From positions 248,001 through 312,000 of the forward strand of contig NZ_JAFCKF010000001.1 of NCBI RefSeq assembly GCF_018130545.1: 64,000 nucleotides of DNA, given 5' to 3'. The position numbers were made by a program, and so were the translations under genes. The stretch comes from Bradyrhizobium tropiciagri. Its GTDB lineage: Bacteria; Pseudomonadota; Alphaproteobacteria; Rhizobiales; Xanthobacteraceae. Positions within the stretch are counted from its first letter, which is position 1. The number at the start of each line of letters is the position of its first letter. Shown here one piece after another: positions 19,161 through 26,917 of this stretch. Below the pieces are notes generated by a model. That model was not told where the DNA came from, made no database searches, and saw only the letters and a program-made list of their open reading frames with translations.

Positions 19161-19611
19161 AACATCGGCACGCCCGGGATGGACGTGCCTGAGACGAAAT
19201 ATGACCAAACCGCGACAGCGGGGCAAGGTCCTTTGGCATGGGGAAACGGCATGTCCCCATGCCCGCGTTGCGGCTCTGGGCGGGCCGATCAGAGGGCCGA
19301 AGGGCTGATTCACGCGTGCACCGAAGCGCCCGCAAATGGTTAACAAATCGTTACTCGAATGCGGAGATTCCGATTTGTTCTCCAAATCACAAGTGTGGCG
19401 GAGATCAGCTGTGGACGATGCGCGCTTTGGCTGTGGACGGACTCGGCGTGCGGTTGCGCGGATTCCGCAAATCACATCACTTCATCGGCGTCAGGTCCAG
19501 GGGCATCCGGAAGCCCGGTCAAGGAGCTGTACTCGGCCACGACGCAGTATGTCGCAAGTGCCGGCTTCCGTGTGCGTATCAAGCGATCATAAGAACAAGG
19601 TCCGAGACGGC
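19161..19611. other. Intergenic region between the riboswitch and the ybjN-like gene
   Basis: No convincing gene. It holds the divergent promoters of ribH (minus) and the ybjN-like gene (plus). A perfect 9-bp stem, GCATGGGGA (19236-19244) with TCCCCATGC (19254-19262), is visible. TTAACAAATCGTTAC at 19340-19354 is one base off the CtrA half-sites TTAA-N7-TTAA. Neither is proven. Base composition around 19330-19420 is clearly more AT-rich than the genes nearby, as expected for promoters. Confidence 0.4.
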
Positions 19612-20112
19612 ATGTCCCTCCTCGAAAGCATTATCGATTCCCGGAACAACCCGCTTGCGGTGGTCGAGGATATCGCCACCGACAACAACTGGGCGTTCGA
19701 GCGTTCCGGCGAAGACGAGGTGACGATCGTCTCCAAGGGAGACTGGATCGACTATCAGCTCTCCTTCACCTGGATGGGAGAGATCGAGGCGCTGCATCTC
19801 GCATGCGCCTTCGACATGAAGATGCCGCAGGCGCGCCGCGCCGAAGTGCAGCGGCTGGTCGCTGCGATCAACGAGCAATTGTGGGTCGGCCATTTCGATC
19901 TGTGGACCCACACCGGCATGGTGATGCATCGCCAGGCGCTGGTGCTGCCCGGCGGCCTCACCGCCTCCACCTCGCAATGCGAGGCCATGGTGGTCAACGC
20001 GATCCACGCCTGCGAGCGCTACTATCCGGCGTTCCAGTTCGTGGTCTGGGCCGGCAAGTCGACCGCCGAAGCAATGGCGGCTGCGATGTTCGATACCGAG
20101 GGCGAAGCGTAA
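19612..20112 (+). CDS. YbjN domain-containing protein
   Basis: 166 residues from the ATG at 19612 (MSLLESIIDSRNNPLAVVED). The sequence resembles the YbjN/type III secretion chaperone-like fold found widely in alphaproteobacteria: an N-terminal helix, central strands (WIDYQLSFTWMGEIEALHLACAFDM) and a C-terminal helix (NAIHACERYYPAFQFVVWAGKS). Frame space upstream is open, but the coding feel starts here. It is cytoplasmic and of unknown function. It is followed by an A-type repeat and proC. Confidence 0.8.
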   Translation: MSLLESIIDSRNNPLAVVEDIATDNNWAFERSGEDEVTIVSKGDWIDYQLSFTWMGEIEALHLACAFDMKMPQARRAEVQRLVAAINEQLWVGHFDLWTHTGMVMHRQALVLPGGLTASTSQCEAMVVNAIHACERYYPAFQFVVWAGKSTAEAMAAAMFDTEGEA

Positions 20113-20131
20113 GCGCATCCGCATACTCAGT

Positions 20132-20274
20132 GTCGTCCCGGCCTAGTCGCAATTGCGCACGGGGGCCGGGACCCATACTCCGCGGCTGCAGGGCTCACGC
20201 AAACTGCTTGTGGCTCGCTTCTGGCTTCACTAGAACCGCCTGTGGTTATGGGTCCCTGCTTCCGCAGGGACGAC
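20132..20274. repeat. Dispersed palindromic element, copy A2, in the proC leader
   Basis: Outer arms GTCGTCCCGGC (20132) and GCAGGGACGAC (ending 20274), with each end folding alone. The symmetry extends outward: CGCATACTC at 20121 and GAGTATGCG at 20278 are reverse complements. The left hairpin loop contains CGCAATTGCGCA (near 20148-20159), the nested module also found in copies A4 and A5. GGTTATGGG is present on the right, but the left counterpart is altered (CCATACTCC). The element ends about 20 bases before the proC start. Confidence 0.85.
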
Positions 20275-20295
20275 ACAGAGTATGCGGAGCCACCT

Positions 20296-21126
20296 GTGAA
20301 CACATCCAGCAGCGCATTGACTGACACGACCGGCACCATCGCGCTCGCGGGCGCGGGCAAGATGGGCGGCGCCATGCTGACCGGCTGGCTCGCACAGGGC
20401 CTTTCGCCCAAGCAGGTCGCGGTGATCGATCCCTATCTGTCGCCGGAGATCTCCGCGCTGGCCGCGAGAGGCGTGCGGCTCAATCCGCAGACGACGGAGC
20501 TCGGCACAGTCGACACGCTGGTCGTTGCGGTGAAGCCGCAATCGTTCCGCGACGCCGGCGCCGCGCTGAAAGCACTGGTCGGCCCATCGACCCTCGTGGT
20601 CTCGATCATGGCGGGCACCACCATCGCAGCGCTGGAAGAGGTTGTCGGCGGCGCGGTGGTGCGCGCGATGCCGAACACGCCAGCGGCGATCGGCCGCGGC
20701 ATCACCGTCGCGGTGCCATCAAAGCGTGTCACCGCCGCGCAGCGCGCGATGACCGACGCGCTGCTGAAGGCGACCGGGCTCGTCGAATGGGTCGACGACG
20801 AAGGCCTGATGGACGCGGTGACCGCGGTCTCCGGCTCCGGTCCGGCCTATGTCTTCCTGCTCGCCGAGGAGCTCGCCCGCGCCGGCGTCGCCGCCGGCCT
20901 GCCCGAGCAGCTCGCGACCACGCTGGCGCGCGCCACTGTGGCCGGCTCCGGCGAGCTGCTGCATCGTTCGGATCTGCCGTCGGCAACGCTGCGGCAGAAC
21001 GTCACCTCGCCCGGCGGCACCACTGCCGCCGCGCTCGAGGTGCTGATGGCCAATGACGGCATGCAGCCGCTGATGACCCGCGCGATCGCGGCGGCAACAC
21101 GGCGCTCGAAGGAACTGGCGAAGTAG
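20296..21126 (+). CDS. proC: Pyrroline-5-carboxylate reductase
   Basis: 276 residues from the GTG at 20296, preceded by GGAG at a 6-base gap. The frame stays open upstream, but those codons belong to the palindromic repeat. ProC reduces pyrroline-5-carboxylate to L-proline with NAD(P)H. The N-terminal Rossmann motif is ALAGAGKMGGAML; the C-terminal signature is DLPSATLRQNVTSPGGTTAAAL. The middle AMPNTPAAIGRGIT is also conserved. The Shine-Dalgarno sequence lies at the flank of repeat A2, so repeat folding could affect translation. Confidence 0.95.
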   Translation: MNTSSSALTDTTGTIALAGAGKMGGAMLTGWLAQGLSPKQVAVIDPYLSPEISALAARGVRLNPQTTELGTVDTLVVAVKPQSFRDAGAALKALVGPSTLVVSIMAGTTIAALEEVVGGAVVRAMPNTPAAIGRGITVAVPSKRVTAAQRAMTDALLKATGLVEWVDDEGLMDAVTAVSGSGPAYVFLLAEELARAGVAAGLPEQLATTLARATVAGSGELLHRSDLPSATLRQNVTSPGGTTAAALEVLMANDGMQPLMTRAIAAATRRSKELAK

Positions 21127-21132
21127 TCAGGC

Positions 21133-21543
21133 TTACTGCGCCAAACCGGAGGTCCCGGCAAGGCGCTTGTTAAAGCTCTCGACATTGATCAGGCCGCGGG
21201 CGTGGCGGCCTTCGCCGAGCTTGCGCGTGCCTTCAAAGGCCTCGACCTCGAAGCGGATCACGCGGCGCTCGACCGCGATCACCTTTGAGGTGGTCCGCAC
21301 CGTGGCGCCGACAAGCGCGGCCGCGAGATGGCGGATATCGACCTCGGTCCCGACCGTGACCCAGCCGGGCTGCAACGCGGCGCGGATCGCATCGCCCGAC
21401 GCCATCTCCATGTCGAGGATCATCATCGGCGTCGCATAGACCATCGGCATGCCGGGCACGAAATGCCCGACCGTACGCTCCGGCGGCACCACCAGCATGC
21501 GTTCGGCGCTCATGCCGATCTTGATGAAGTCGCGTGCGTCCAT
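21133..21543 (-). CDS. Thioesterase family protein (hotdog fold)
   Basis: 136 residues with the hotdog pattern of the fluoroacetyl-CoA thioesterase-like group: VPPERTVGHFVPGMPMVYATPMMILDMEMAS, then VGTEVDIRHLAAALVGATVRTTSKV, and a C-terminal strand EGRHARGLINVESF. The central helix with Glu and the following RHLA His are the usual catalytic area. Its acyl-CoA substrate is unknown. It is convergent with proC at a gap of only 6 bases, and is followed upstream by the solo hairpin at 21562. Confidence 0.85.
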   Translation of the reverse strand: MDARDFIKIGMSAERMLVVPPERTVGHFVPGMPMVYATPMMILDMEMASGDAIRAALQPGWVTVGTEVDIRHLAAALVGATVRTTSKVIAVERRVIRFEVEAFEGTRKLGEGRHARGLINVESFNKRLAGTSGLAQ

Positions 21544-21561
21544 GGGTGCCTCAGAACAGAT

Positions 21562-21587
21562 GTCGTCCCGGCTTTCGCCGGGACGAC
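21562..21587. repeat. Solo hairpin of the A-type repeat family
   Basis: GTCGTCCCGGC and GCCGGGACGAC form one perfect hairpin with a 4-base loop. It is one half of the A element found at 8688 and elsewhere. It lies between the tautomerase stop (21605) and the thioesterase start (21543) on the minus strand. Confidence 0.8.
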
Positions 21588-21604
21588 CTGTGGAGAAAGC
21601 GGGG

Positions 21605-21808
21605 CTATTTCTTCGCCGCAGCCGCGCGCTCGACGAAGGACTTGCCGCCCTTCATCTTGTGATGCAGCGGTGCTTCGTTGATCTGGATCACGACCGCGTC
21701 GGCATCGACGCCGAGATTCTTCACCAGTGCCTGGGTGATGTCGCGCATCATGCCGAGCTTCTGCTCGTCGGTGCGGCCGGCGGCCATGCTCACGGTGATC
21801 TCAGGCAT
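21605..21808 (-). CDS. 4-oxalocrotonate tautomerase family protein
   Basis: 67 residues from the ATG at 21808. Pro follows the initiator Met (MPEITVSMAAGRTDEQK), so after Met removal it would be the catalytic N-terminal proline of the tautomerase superfamily. The remainder (LVKNLGVDADAVVIQINEAPLHHKMKGGKS) matches the small hexameric 4-OT type. Longer reading from an upstream start is possible but would bury Pro. The substrate is unknown. It sits downstream of hisS on the same strand. Confidence 0.88.
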   Translation of the reverse strand: MPEITVSMAAGRTDEQKLGMMRDITQALVKNLGVDADAVVIQINEAPLHHKMKGGKSFVERAAAAKK

Positions 21809-21869
21809 CGGAATAACTCCCTGGTTGTTGTTGACGCGCAAACCGGTCGTCTGCCGGCCTGGCTGGCGC

Positions 21870-21912
21870 GCCATCTTTTTGAAGATGGCTGCGCGGGTCA
21901 AGCCCGCGCATG
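21870..21912. repeat. Paired small hairpins (repeat family B)
   Basis: Two adjacent stem-loops: GCCATCTT (21870-21877) with AAGATGGC (21882-21889), then TGCGCGGG (21890-21897) with CCCGCGCA (21903-21910), ending in CATGACA. It resembles the CATGACG-ended hairpins at 1819, 33539 and 43305. It lies directly after the hisS stop at 21922 in the direction of transcription and may act as a terminator without T-run. Confidence 0.6.
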
Positions 21913-21921
21913 ACAAACCAG

Positions 21922-23445
21922 CTATCCCCAGTTCACGTCATGCCGCGCCAAGACCTCGCGGACCTTGGCGACCAGCTCGGCCTCCGCGCAGGAGAACTGC
22001 GCCGGCCGCGTCTCGCGCCATTCCTGGTTGGAGGCGATCGCGGCCGCCGCCTTGGCACCCTCGATCAGATCCTTGATCTGCACCTCGCCGCGCGCCTTCT
22101 CATCCGAGCCCTGGATGATCACGCAGGGCGAATTGCGGCGGTCGGCATATTTGAGCTGGTTGCCCATGTTCTTCGGATTGCCGAGATAGAGTTCGGCGCG
22201 GAGGCCGGCCTGGCGCAGCTGGGCGACCATCTTCTGATAGTCGGCGACACGGTCGCGATCGAACACGGTGACGACGACGGGGCCGAACTCGGCCTTCGTA
22301 TCGAGCTGGCCGAGCATCGTCAGCGCGGCCTGCAACCGCGATACACCGATCGAGAAGCCGGTCGCCGGCACCGGCTCGCCGCGGAAGCGCGAGACCAGGC
22401 CATCGTAACGACCACCACCGCCGACCGAGCCGAACCGCACCGGGCGGCCCTTCTCGTCCTTGGTATCGAGCAGCAACTCAACTTCGTACACCGGGCCGGT
22501 GTAGTATTCGAGGCCGCGGACAACCGTGGGATCGATCCGGATGCGATCCGCGCCATAGCCGGACGCCGCGACCAGCTTGGCGATCTCTTCAAGCTCGCTC
22601 ACGCCGGCCTGGCCGACTTCACTCTTCGCGAGATAAGTCTCCGCCGCAGCGATGGCATCTTTCCAATCGTCGCGCTGCTGCGTGACGGCGAGGACGATAT
22701 CGGCATCCGCCGGGCTCAGCTCGGCGCCCTTGGTGAAGTCGCCCTTGCCCTCTTCGCCGCCATCCCATCGTCCGGGACCCAACAGCTTGCGGACCTCGTC
22801 GGCGGAAAACTTGTCGAGCTTGTCGATCGCGCGCAGCACGGTGAGCCTGCGGCCTGCATTCTCGTCGCCGCCGAGGCCGATCGCCTCGAGCACGCCGTCG
22901 AGCACCTTGCGGTTGTTCACCTTGACGACATAGGAGCCGCGCGGAATGCCGAGCGCTTCCATCGTATCAGCCGCCATCATGCAGATCTCGGCGTCGGCCG
23001 CCGGCGTCGCCGACCCCACCGTGTCCGCATCGAACTGCATGAACTGGCGGAAGCGGCCCGGACCCGGCTTCTCGTTGCGGAAGACATAGCCGAACCGATA
23101 CGACCGATACGGCTTCGGCAGCGCGTCGAAATTCTCCGCGACATAGCGCGCCAGCGGCGCGGTCAGGTCGTAGCGCAGCGAGATCCACTGCTCGTCATCG
23201 TCCTGGAACGAGAACACGCCTTCGTTGGGGCGGTCCTGGTCGGGCAGGAATTTGCCGAGCGCGTCGGTATACTCCATCGCCGGCGTCTCCACCGGCTCGA
23301 AGCCGTAGAGCTCGTAGACGGCGCGGATCTTCTCGACCATCGCGCGCGTGGCATTGATCGCGGCCGGGCCGCGATCTTCCAGTCCGCGCGGCAGGCGCGC
23401 CTTCAGTTTCTGGGGTTTTTTGGGTTTCTCGGCCATTGGCGGCAT
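21922..23445 (-). CDS. hisS: Histidine--tRNA ligase
   Basis: 507 residues, longer than the about 420 of Escherichia coli, as usual in alphaproteobacteria because of insertions in the middle. Class II motif 2 is [18 protein letters not shown]; the His-specific signatures are the segment near [16 protein letters not shown] and GGGRYDGLV; motif 3 is [11 protein letters not shown]. The C-terminal anticodon-binding domain begins near [15 protein letters not shown]. It charges tRNA-His in the cytoplasm. The N-terminus ([21 protein letters not shown]) could equally start at the second Met. Confidence 0.95.
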   Translation of the reverse strand: MPPMAEKPKKPQKLKARLPRGLEDRGPAAINATRAMVEKIRAVYELYGFEPVETPAMEYTDALGKFLPDQDRPNEGVFSFQDDDEQWISLRYDLTAPLARYVAENFDALPKPYRSYRFGYVFRNEKPGPGRFRQFMQFDADTVGSATPAADAEICMMAADTMEALGIPRGSYVVKVNNRKVLDGVLEAIGLGGDENAGRRLTVLRAIDKLDKFSADEVRKLLGPGRWDGGEEGKGDFTKGAELSPADADIVLAVTQQRDDWKDAIAAAETYLAKSEVGQAGVSELEEIAKLVAASGYGADRIRIDPTVVRGLEYYTGPVYEVELLLDTKDEKGRPVRFGSVGGGGRYDGLVSRFRGEPVPATGFSIGVSRLQAALTMLGQLDTKAEFGPVVVTVFDRDRVADYQKMVAQLRQAGLRAELYLGNPKNMGNQLKYADRRNSPCVIIQGSDEKARGEVQIKDLIEGAKAAAAIASNQEWRETRPAQFSCAEAELVAKVREVLARHDVNWG

Positions 23446-23507
23446 TTATCAGTGGACGCGCAAGGCGGCAACCCGCTCTGCGCCCCGCCGCGGCCAAAAC
23501 GCCGGCC

Positions 23508-24014
23508 TTAAGGCTGCTCCATCCGCGCGCGAAGCGCGTCGGCGTCGGCCTTCGGCATCGATTTCAACAGCGGCTTGATGGTCTCGCCGCCGACGATCTT
23601 GCCGTTGCGCATGAACATCCAGTCGGAGATATCGGCCTCCTTGAACTCGACGAGGTCGCCGGCCTGCTTGCCCGGCAGATCGCGCGGCTGGTTGGCGAAC
23701 CGCCCGGAATAGCCGCCGTCCGGCAGCTTCTTCACCTCGCGCATCCAGATGTGCTCGCCCTCGTTGCGATGGGTCGGAAAGCGGACCTTCAGGGAGTGCT
23801 GGGTCTCCGACGGCTTCGGCGCCTGATAGGAGGCCCAGAATGTTGGCAGCGTCTCGCGCGCATGGGTGATCGCGGCGTTCATCTCCGGATCGGCGGTGCG
23901 CACATCGATCACTGGCGAGCGGTCCTCGGCCTGCGCCGCATTGGTTCCGGCGAGCGCAAACACAGCCGCAATCAGCACGGCACAGGTCAGACGGGCTACG
24001 GAAGTTTTGGTCAT
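23508..24014 (-). CDS. DUF2314 domain-containing exported protein
   Basis: 168 residues from the ATG at 24014. A signal peptide is clear (SVARLTCAVLIAAVFALAGTNAAQA, cut after AQA at about residue 30). The body is a DUF2314-like domain: HARETLPTFWASY, then EHIWMREVKKLPDGGYSGRFANQP and DLVEFKEADISDWMFMRNGKIVGGETIKPLL. The function is unknown. A periplasmic location is predicted from the signal. It follows ilvE on the same strand, but the terminator at 24165-24193 probably separates them. Confidence 0.85.
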   Translation of the reverse strand: MTKTSVARLTCAVLIAAVFALAGTNAAQAEDRSPVIDVRTADPEMNAAITHARETLPTFWASYQAPKPSETQHSLKVRFPTHRNEGEHIWMREVKKLPDGGYSGRFANQPRDLPGKQAGDLVEFKEADISDWMFMRNGKIVGGETIKPLLKSMPKADADALRARMEQP

Positions 24015-24164
24015 GTCATCACGCGAATGGGGGATTGTTGGAGGCGGGAAGCGAGACTTTGTCGCGCGCAAGCAGCAGCCCGTTCATATGGCGATGGCTC
24101 ATCACACAGAAAAATGACCGCCGAGGCAGAGCGTCGGCGCAGGAGCAGCTGTTCCACAACGAAA

Positions 24165-24193
24165 GCGCCTCTTCCCAGCACGGGAAGAGGCGC
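24165..24193 (-). terminator. Intrinsic terminator of ilvE
   Basis: The arms GCGCCTCTTCCC (24165-24176) and GGGAAGAGGCGC (24182-24193) pair perfectly around a 5-base loop. On the minus strand the hairpin is followed by TTTCGTTG. It starts 36 bases after the ilvE stop. It matches a Rho-independent terminator with a short T-run. Confidence 0.8.
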
Positions 24194-24228
24194 CAAATCG
24201 AAGCCGTCAGCGATAGAACCGCTGCGCG

Positions 24229-25308
24229 TCAGGCCACGCTTCGGATCCAGTTATGCGGATCGTTGGTGCGACCGTATTGAATGTCGACCAGCTTCTTGCG
24301 CAGGCCCATCGCGACCGGGCCGGCGACGCCGCCGCTGATCTGGAAGTCGCCGCTCGCCGAACACACCTTGCCGATCGGCGAGATCACGGCGGCGGTGCCG
24401 CAGGCGAACGCTTCTTTCAGCTTGCCGCTGGCGGCGTCCGCACGCCACTGCTGGATCGTGTAGGGCTCCTCGCGCACGCGGGTGCCGGAATCCTTGGCAA
24501 GCGCGATGATCGAGTCGCGGGTGATGCCGGGGAGGATGGTGCCGAGCGGCGGCGTCAAGAGCGAGCCGTCATCGAACGCGAAGAAGATGTTCATGCCGCC
24601 GAGCTCCTCGATGTAGCGGCGCTCGACCGCGTCGAGGAACACGACCTGATCGCAGCCGCGATCGATCGCTTCGGCCTGCGCGCGCAGGCTGGCGGCATAA
24701 TTGCCGCCGCACTTGACGGCACCGGTGCCGCCGATCGCAGCACGCGTGTAGTTCTCCGACACCCAGATCGACACCGGCGCGGGACCGCCCTTGAAATAGG
24801 AGCCGACCGGAGATGCGATCACCGAGAAGATGTATTCCGCCGACGGCTTGACGCCGAGGAAGATCTCGCTCGCGATCATGAAGGGCCGCAGATAGAGACT
24901 GCCCTCGCCGCCCGGGATCCAGGCGCGATCGATCCGCACCAATTGCTCGACCGCCTCGATGAACAGATCCTCGGGCAGCGGCGCCATCGCCATGCGATCG
25001 GCCGAATCGCGGAAGCGACGCGCATTGGCGTCGGGGCGAAACAGGTTCACGCCGCCATCGTCGCGCTTGTAGGCCTTGAGACCTTCGAAAATCTCCTGGG
25101 CGTAGTGCAGCACCGCGCCGGCCGGATCGAGCGGAAAATTCGCGCGCGCCTCGACGCGAGCGCTGTGCCAGCCCTTGCCCTGGCTGTAGCGGACGATCGC
25201 CATGTGATCGGTGAAGACGCGGCCGAAGCCCGGGTCCACGAGCTTCGCTCCGCGGTCCTTGTCGGACGTCGCATTCGGCGAAGGCTGGATGTCGAATTTC
25301 AAAGTCAT
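24229..25308 (-). CDS. ilvE: Branched-chain amino acid aminotransferase
   Basis: 359 residues, the size of the longer BCAT2-like class. It is a PLP enzyme of fold type IV and interconverts Leu, Ile and Val with their keto acids. The PLP-lysine lies in GAVKCGGNYAASL; other marks are ALHYAQEIFEGLKAY near the N-terminus (written AVLHYAQEIFEGLKAYK here), YLRPFMIASE and EELGGMNIFFAFDD, and the C-terminal CGTAAVISPIG. The start MTLKFDIQPSPNATSDKDRG is typical. A perfect terminator follows. Confidence 0.94.
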   Translation of the reverse strand: MTLKFDIQPSPNATSDKDRGAKLVDPGFGRVFTDHMAIVRYSQGKGWHSARVEARANFPLDPAGAVLHYAQEIFEGLKAYKRDDGGVNLFRPDANARRFRDSADRMAMAPLPEDLFIEAVEQLVRIDRAWIPGGEGSLYLRPFMIASEIFLGVKPSAEYIFSVIASPVGSYFKGGPAPVSIWVSENYTRAAIGGTGAVKCGGNYAASLRAQAEAIDRGCDQVVFLDAVERRYIEELGGMNIFFAFDDGSLLTPPLGTILPGITRDSIIALAKDSGTRVREEPYTIQQWRADAASGKLKEAFACGTAAVISPIGKVCSASGDFQISGGVAGPVAMGLRKKLVDIQYGRTNDPHNWIRSVA

Positions 25309-25638
25309 TTTTCTTGCTTTCCGCTGTCGGAACCGGCGCGAGTTCGGGCGCCGGCCTGTTTCCCCCGGAGCCTCACGGCTCGGCTGGTCCGGACCTCACC
25401 ACCTCCGGCCGCGGGGCCGGTTTCCATCGCCAACATGCCGGTTAGACATGCTTTTGCGGAGTGCTGAAGTCCAGTATGTTTGCCGAAATGCCGCTCGACA
25501 ATCGCACGGTAGTCCAATTTACGGCCCAAACCGCCTCACAGGCTCTTTCAGGCCGTCTCAAACGCTGTCAGGGACAAAACGACCTAATGTTTCGTCGTGA
25601 CAGGCAGTTTTGTAACATTGAACCCAAGATACGTCAAT
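25309..25638. other. Divergent promoter region of ilvE and petP
   Basis: No gene is recognised. Close to petP, nested inverted repeats are seen: ACAAAAC (25574-25580) with GTTTTGT (25607-25613), and inside them ACGAC (25579-25583) with GTCGT (25594-25598). MarR-type regulators often bind such symmetric sites in front of their own gene. The ilvE side holds only short GC hairpins and no branched-chain-rich leader peptide. Confidence 0.4.
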
Positions 25639-26184
25639 ATGACTGACATAAATTTCTCAGGCATGGCTGCCAAGCCCGATTCGCAGGGAGATGACCATCC
25701 TGCGGCGGGCGGTCGCGACCTGCGCTGGGACATCATCGAGCTGTTGTTCTTCGCCTACCGCGACTTCGTCGGCGACGCCGACCAGGAGCTGGAGGCATTC
25801 GGCTTCGGCCGCGCCCACCACCGCGTCATCCACTTCGTCACCCGCTATCCCGGCCTGAAGGTCGCCGACCTGCTCGACGTCTTGCGCATCACCAAGCAGT
25901 CGCTCGGGCGGGTGCTCAAGCAGCTCTTGGACGAGGGCTACATCGTGCAGAAGACCGGCAACAATGACCGCCGGCAGCGGCTGCTCTACGCAACGCCGAA
26001 GGGCGAGGCGCTGGTCGCCAAGCTCGCAGGCCTGCAGACCGACCGCATCAACCGCGCCGTCGCCGGCATCGATCCGGCCGGCGTCGAGACGGTTCGCCAA
26101 TTCCTCCGCGCGATGATCGACCGCGACGACCCCGATAAGGTGCTCGAAGCGATCTTCGGCGGCGGCAAGAAAGCAAGGGAGTGA
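25639..26184 (+). CDS. petP: MarR family transcriptional regulator, PetP-like
   Basis: 181 residues from the ATG at 25639; a GTG at 25597 and an ATG at 25663 are alternatives, and none has a strong ribosome-binding site. The winged-helix core is AYRDFVGDADQELEAFGFGRAHHRVIHFV, PGLKVADLLDVLRITKQSLGRVLKQLLDEGYIV and the wing NNDRRQRLLYATPKG. The pairing with an OmpR-type regulator overlapping by 4 bases matches petP-petR of Rhodobacter capsulatus, described as needed for cytochrome bc1 formation and growth. The symbol rests on this layout. Confidence 0.82.
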   Translation: MTDINFSGMAAKPDSQGDDHPAAGGRDLRWDIIELLFFAYRDFVGDADQELEAFGFGRAHHRVIHFVTRYPGLKVADLLDVLRITKQSLGRVLKQLLDEGYIVQKTGNNDRRQRLLYATPKGEALVAKLAGLQTDRINRAVAGIDPAGVETVRQFLRAMIDRDDPDKVLEAIFGGGKKARE

Positions 26185-26909
26185 ACCTGGTGCAGGCTGC
26201 AACCATGATGCGCGCGCCGATCGAGCCCGCCGACGACGCGCCGCATCTGCTTTTGGTCGACGACGACCGCCGTATTCGCGACCTGTTGTCGCGCTTTCTC
26301 TCAGGCGAGGGCTATCGCGTCACGACGGCAATGAGCGCCACCGACGCCCGCGCCAAACTGCTCGGGCTGCATTTCGACCTCTTGATCCTCGACGTGATGA
26401 TGCCGGGCGAGAACGGCTTCGACCTCGCCCGCTTCATCCGCACCTCCTCGACGGTGCCGATCATCATGCTGACCGCGCGACATGAGGCGGAAGCCCGCAT
26501 CGAGGGCCTGCAGATCGGCGCCGACGACTATGTCGCCAAGCCGTTCGAGCCGCGCGAACTCGTGCTGCGCATCGGCAACATCCTCAAGCGCACCGCGCCG
26601 CCGCAGGTCATCACCGTCGAGCAGATCGCATTCGGCCCCTACATCTTCCACATCGAGCGCAGCGAGCTGCGCCAGGGCGAGGAGATCGTCCATCTCACCG
26701 ACCGCGAGCGCGAGATGCTGCGCATCCTCGCCAGCGCGCCCGGCGAGACCGTGCCGCGCGCCGCGCTGACCTCTGGCGGCACGGTCAACGAGCGCGCGGT
26801 CGACGTGCAGATCAACCGCCTGCGTCGCAAGATCGAGCACGATCCCGCCAATCCGCTATTCCTCCAGGCGGTGCGCGGCATTGGCTATCGCCTGGTCGCC
26901 TCGCCGTAA
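26181..26909 (+). CDS. petR: OmpR-family response regulator, PetR-like
   Basis: 242 residues from a GTG that overlaps the petP stop (GTGA); an ATG at 26205 is possible. The receiver domain spans about residues 20-135, with acidic DDDRR, the phosphorylated Asp in ILDVMMPGENGFDL, Thr in IIMLTARHE and Lys in DYVAKPFEP. The C-terminal winged helix (HLTDREREMLRILASAPGETVPRAAL) ends with the OmpR-type RLRRKIEHDPANP and GIGYRLV. It is followed 8 bases later by a sensor kinase, so a complete two-component set is present. Confidence 0.88.
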   Translation: MNLVQAATMMRAPIEPADDAPHLLLVDDDRRIRDLLSRFLSGEGYRVTTAMSATDARAKLLGLHFDLLILDVMMPGENGFDLARFIRTSSTVPIIMLTARHEAEARIEGLQIGADDYVAKPFEPRELVLRIGNILKRTAPPQVITVEQIAFGPYIFHIERSELRQGEEIVHLTDREREMLRILASAPGETVPRAALTSGGTVNERAVDVQINRLRRKIEHDPANPLFLQAVRGIGYRLVASP

Positions 26910-26917
26910 GATATCCC

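Noticed and set aside
21910-23511. A 533-residue plus-strand frame opposite hisS
   Set aside because: hisS motifs are unambiguous on the minus strand, and the plus frame crosses the repeat and the hisS start without a gene-like N-terminus.
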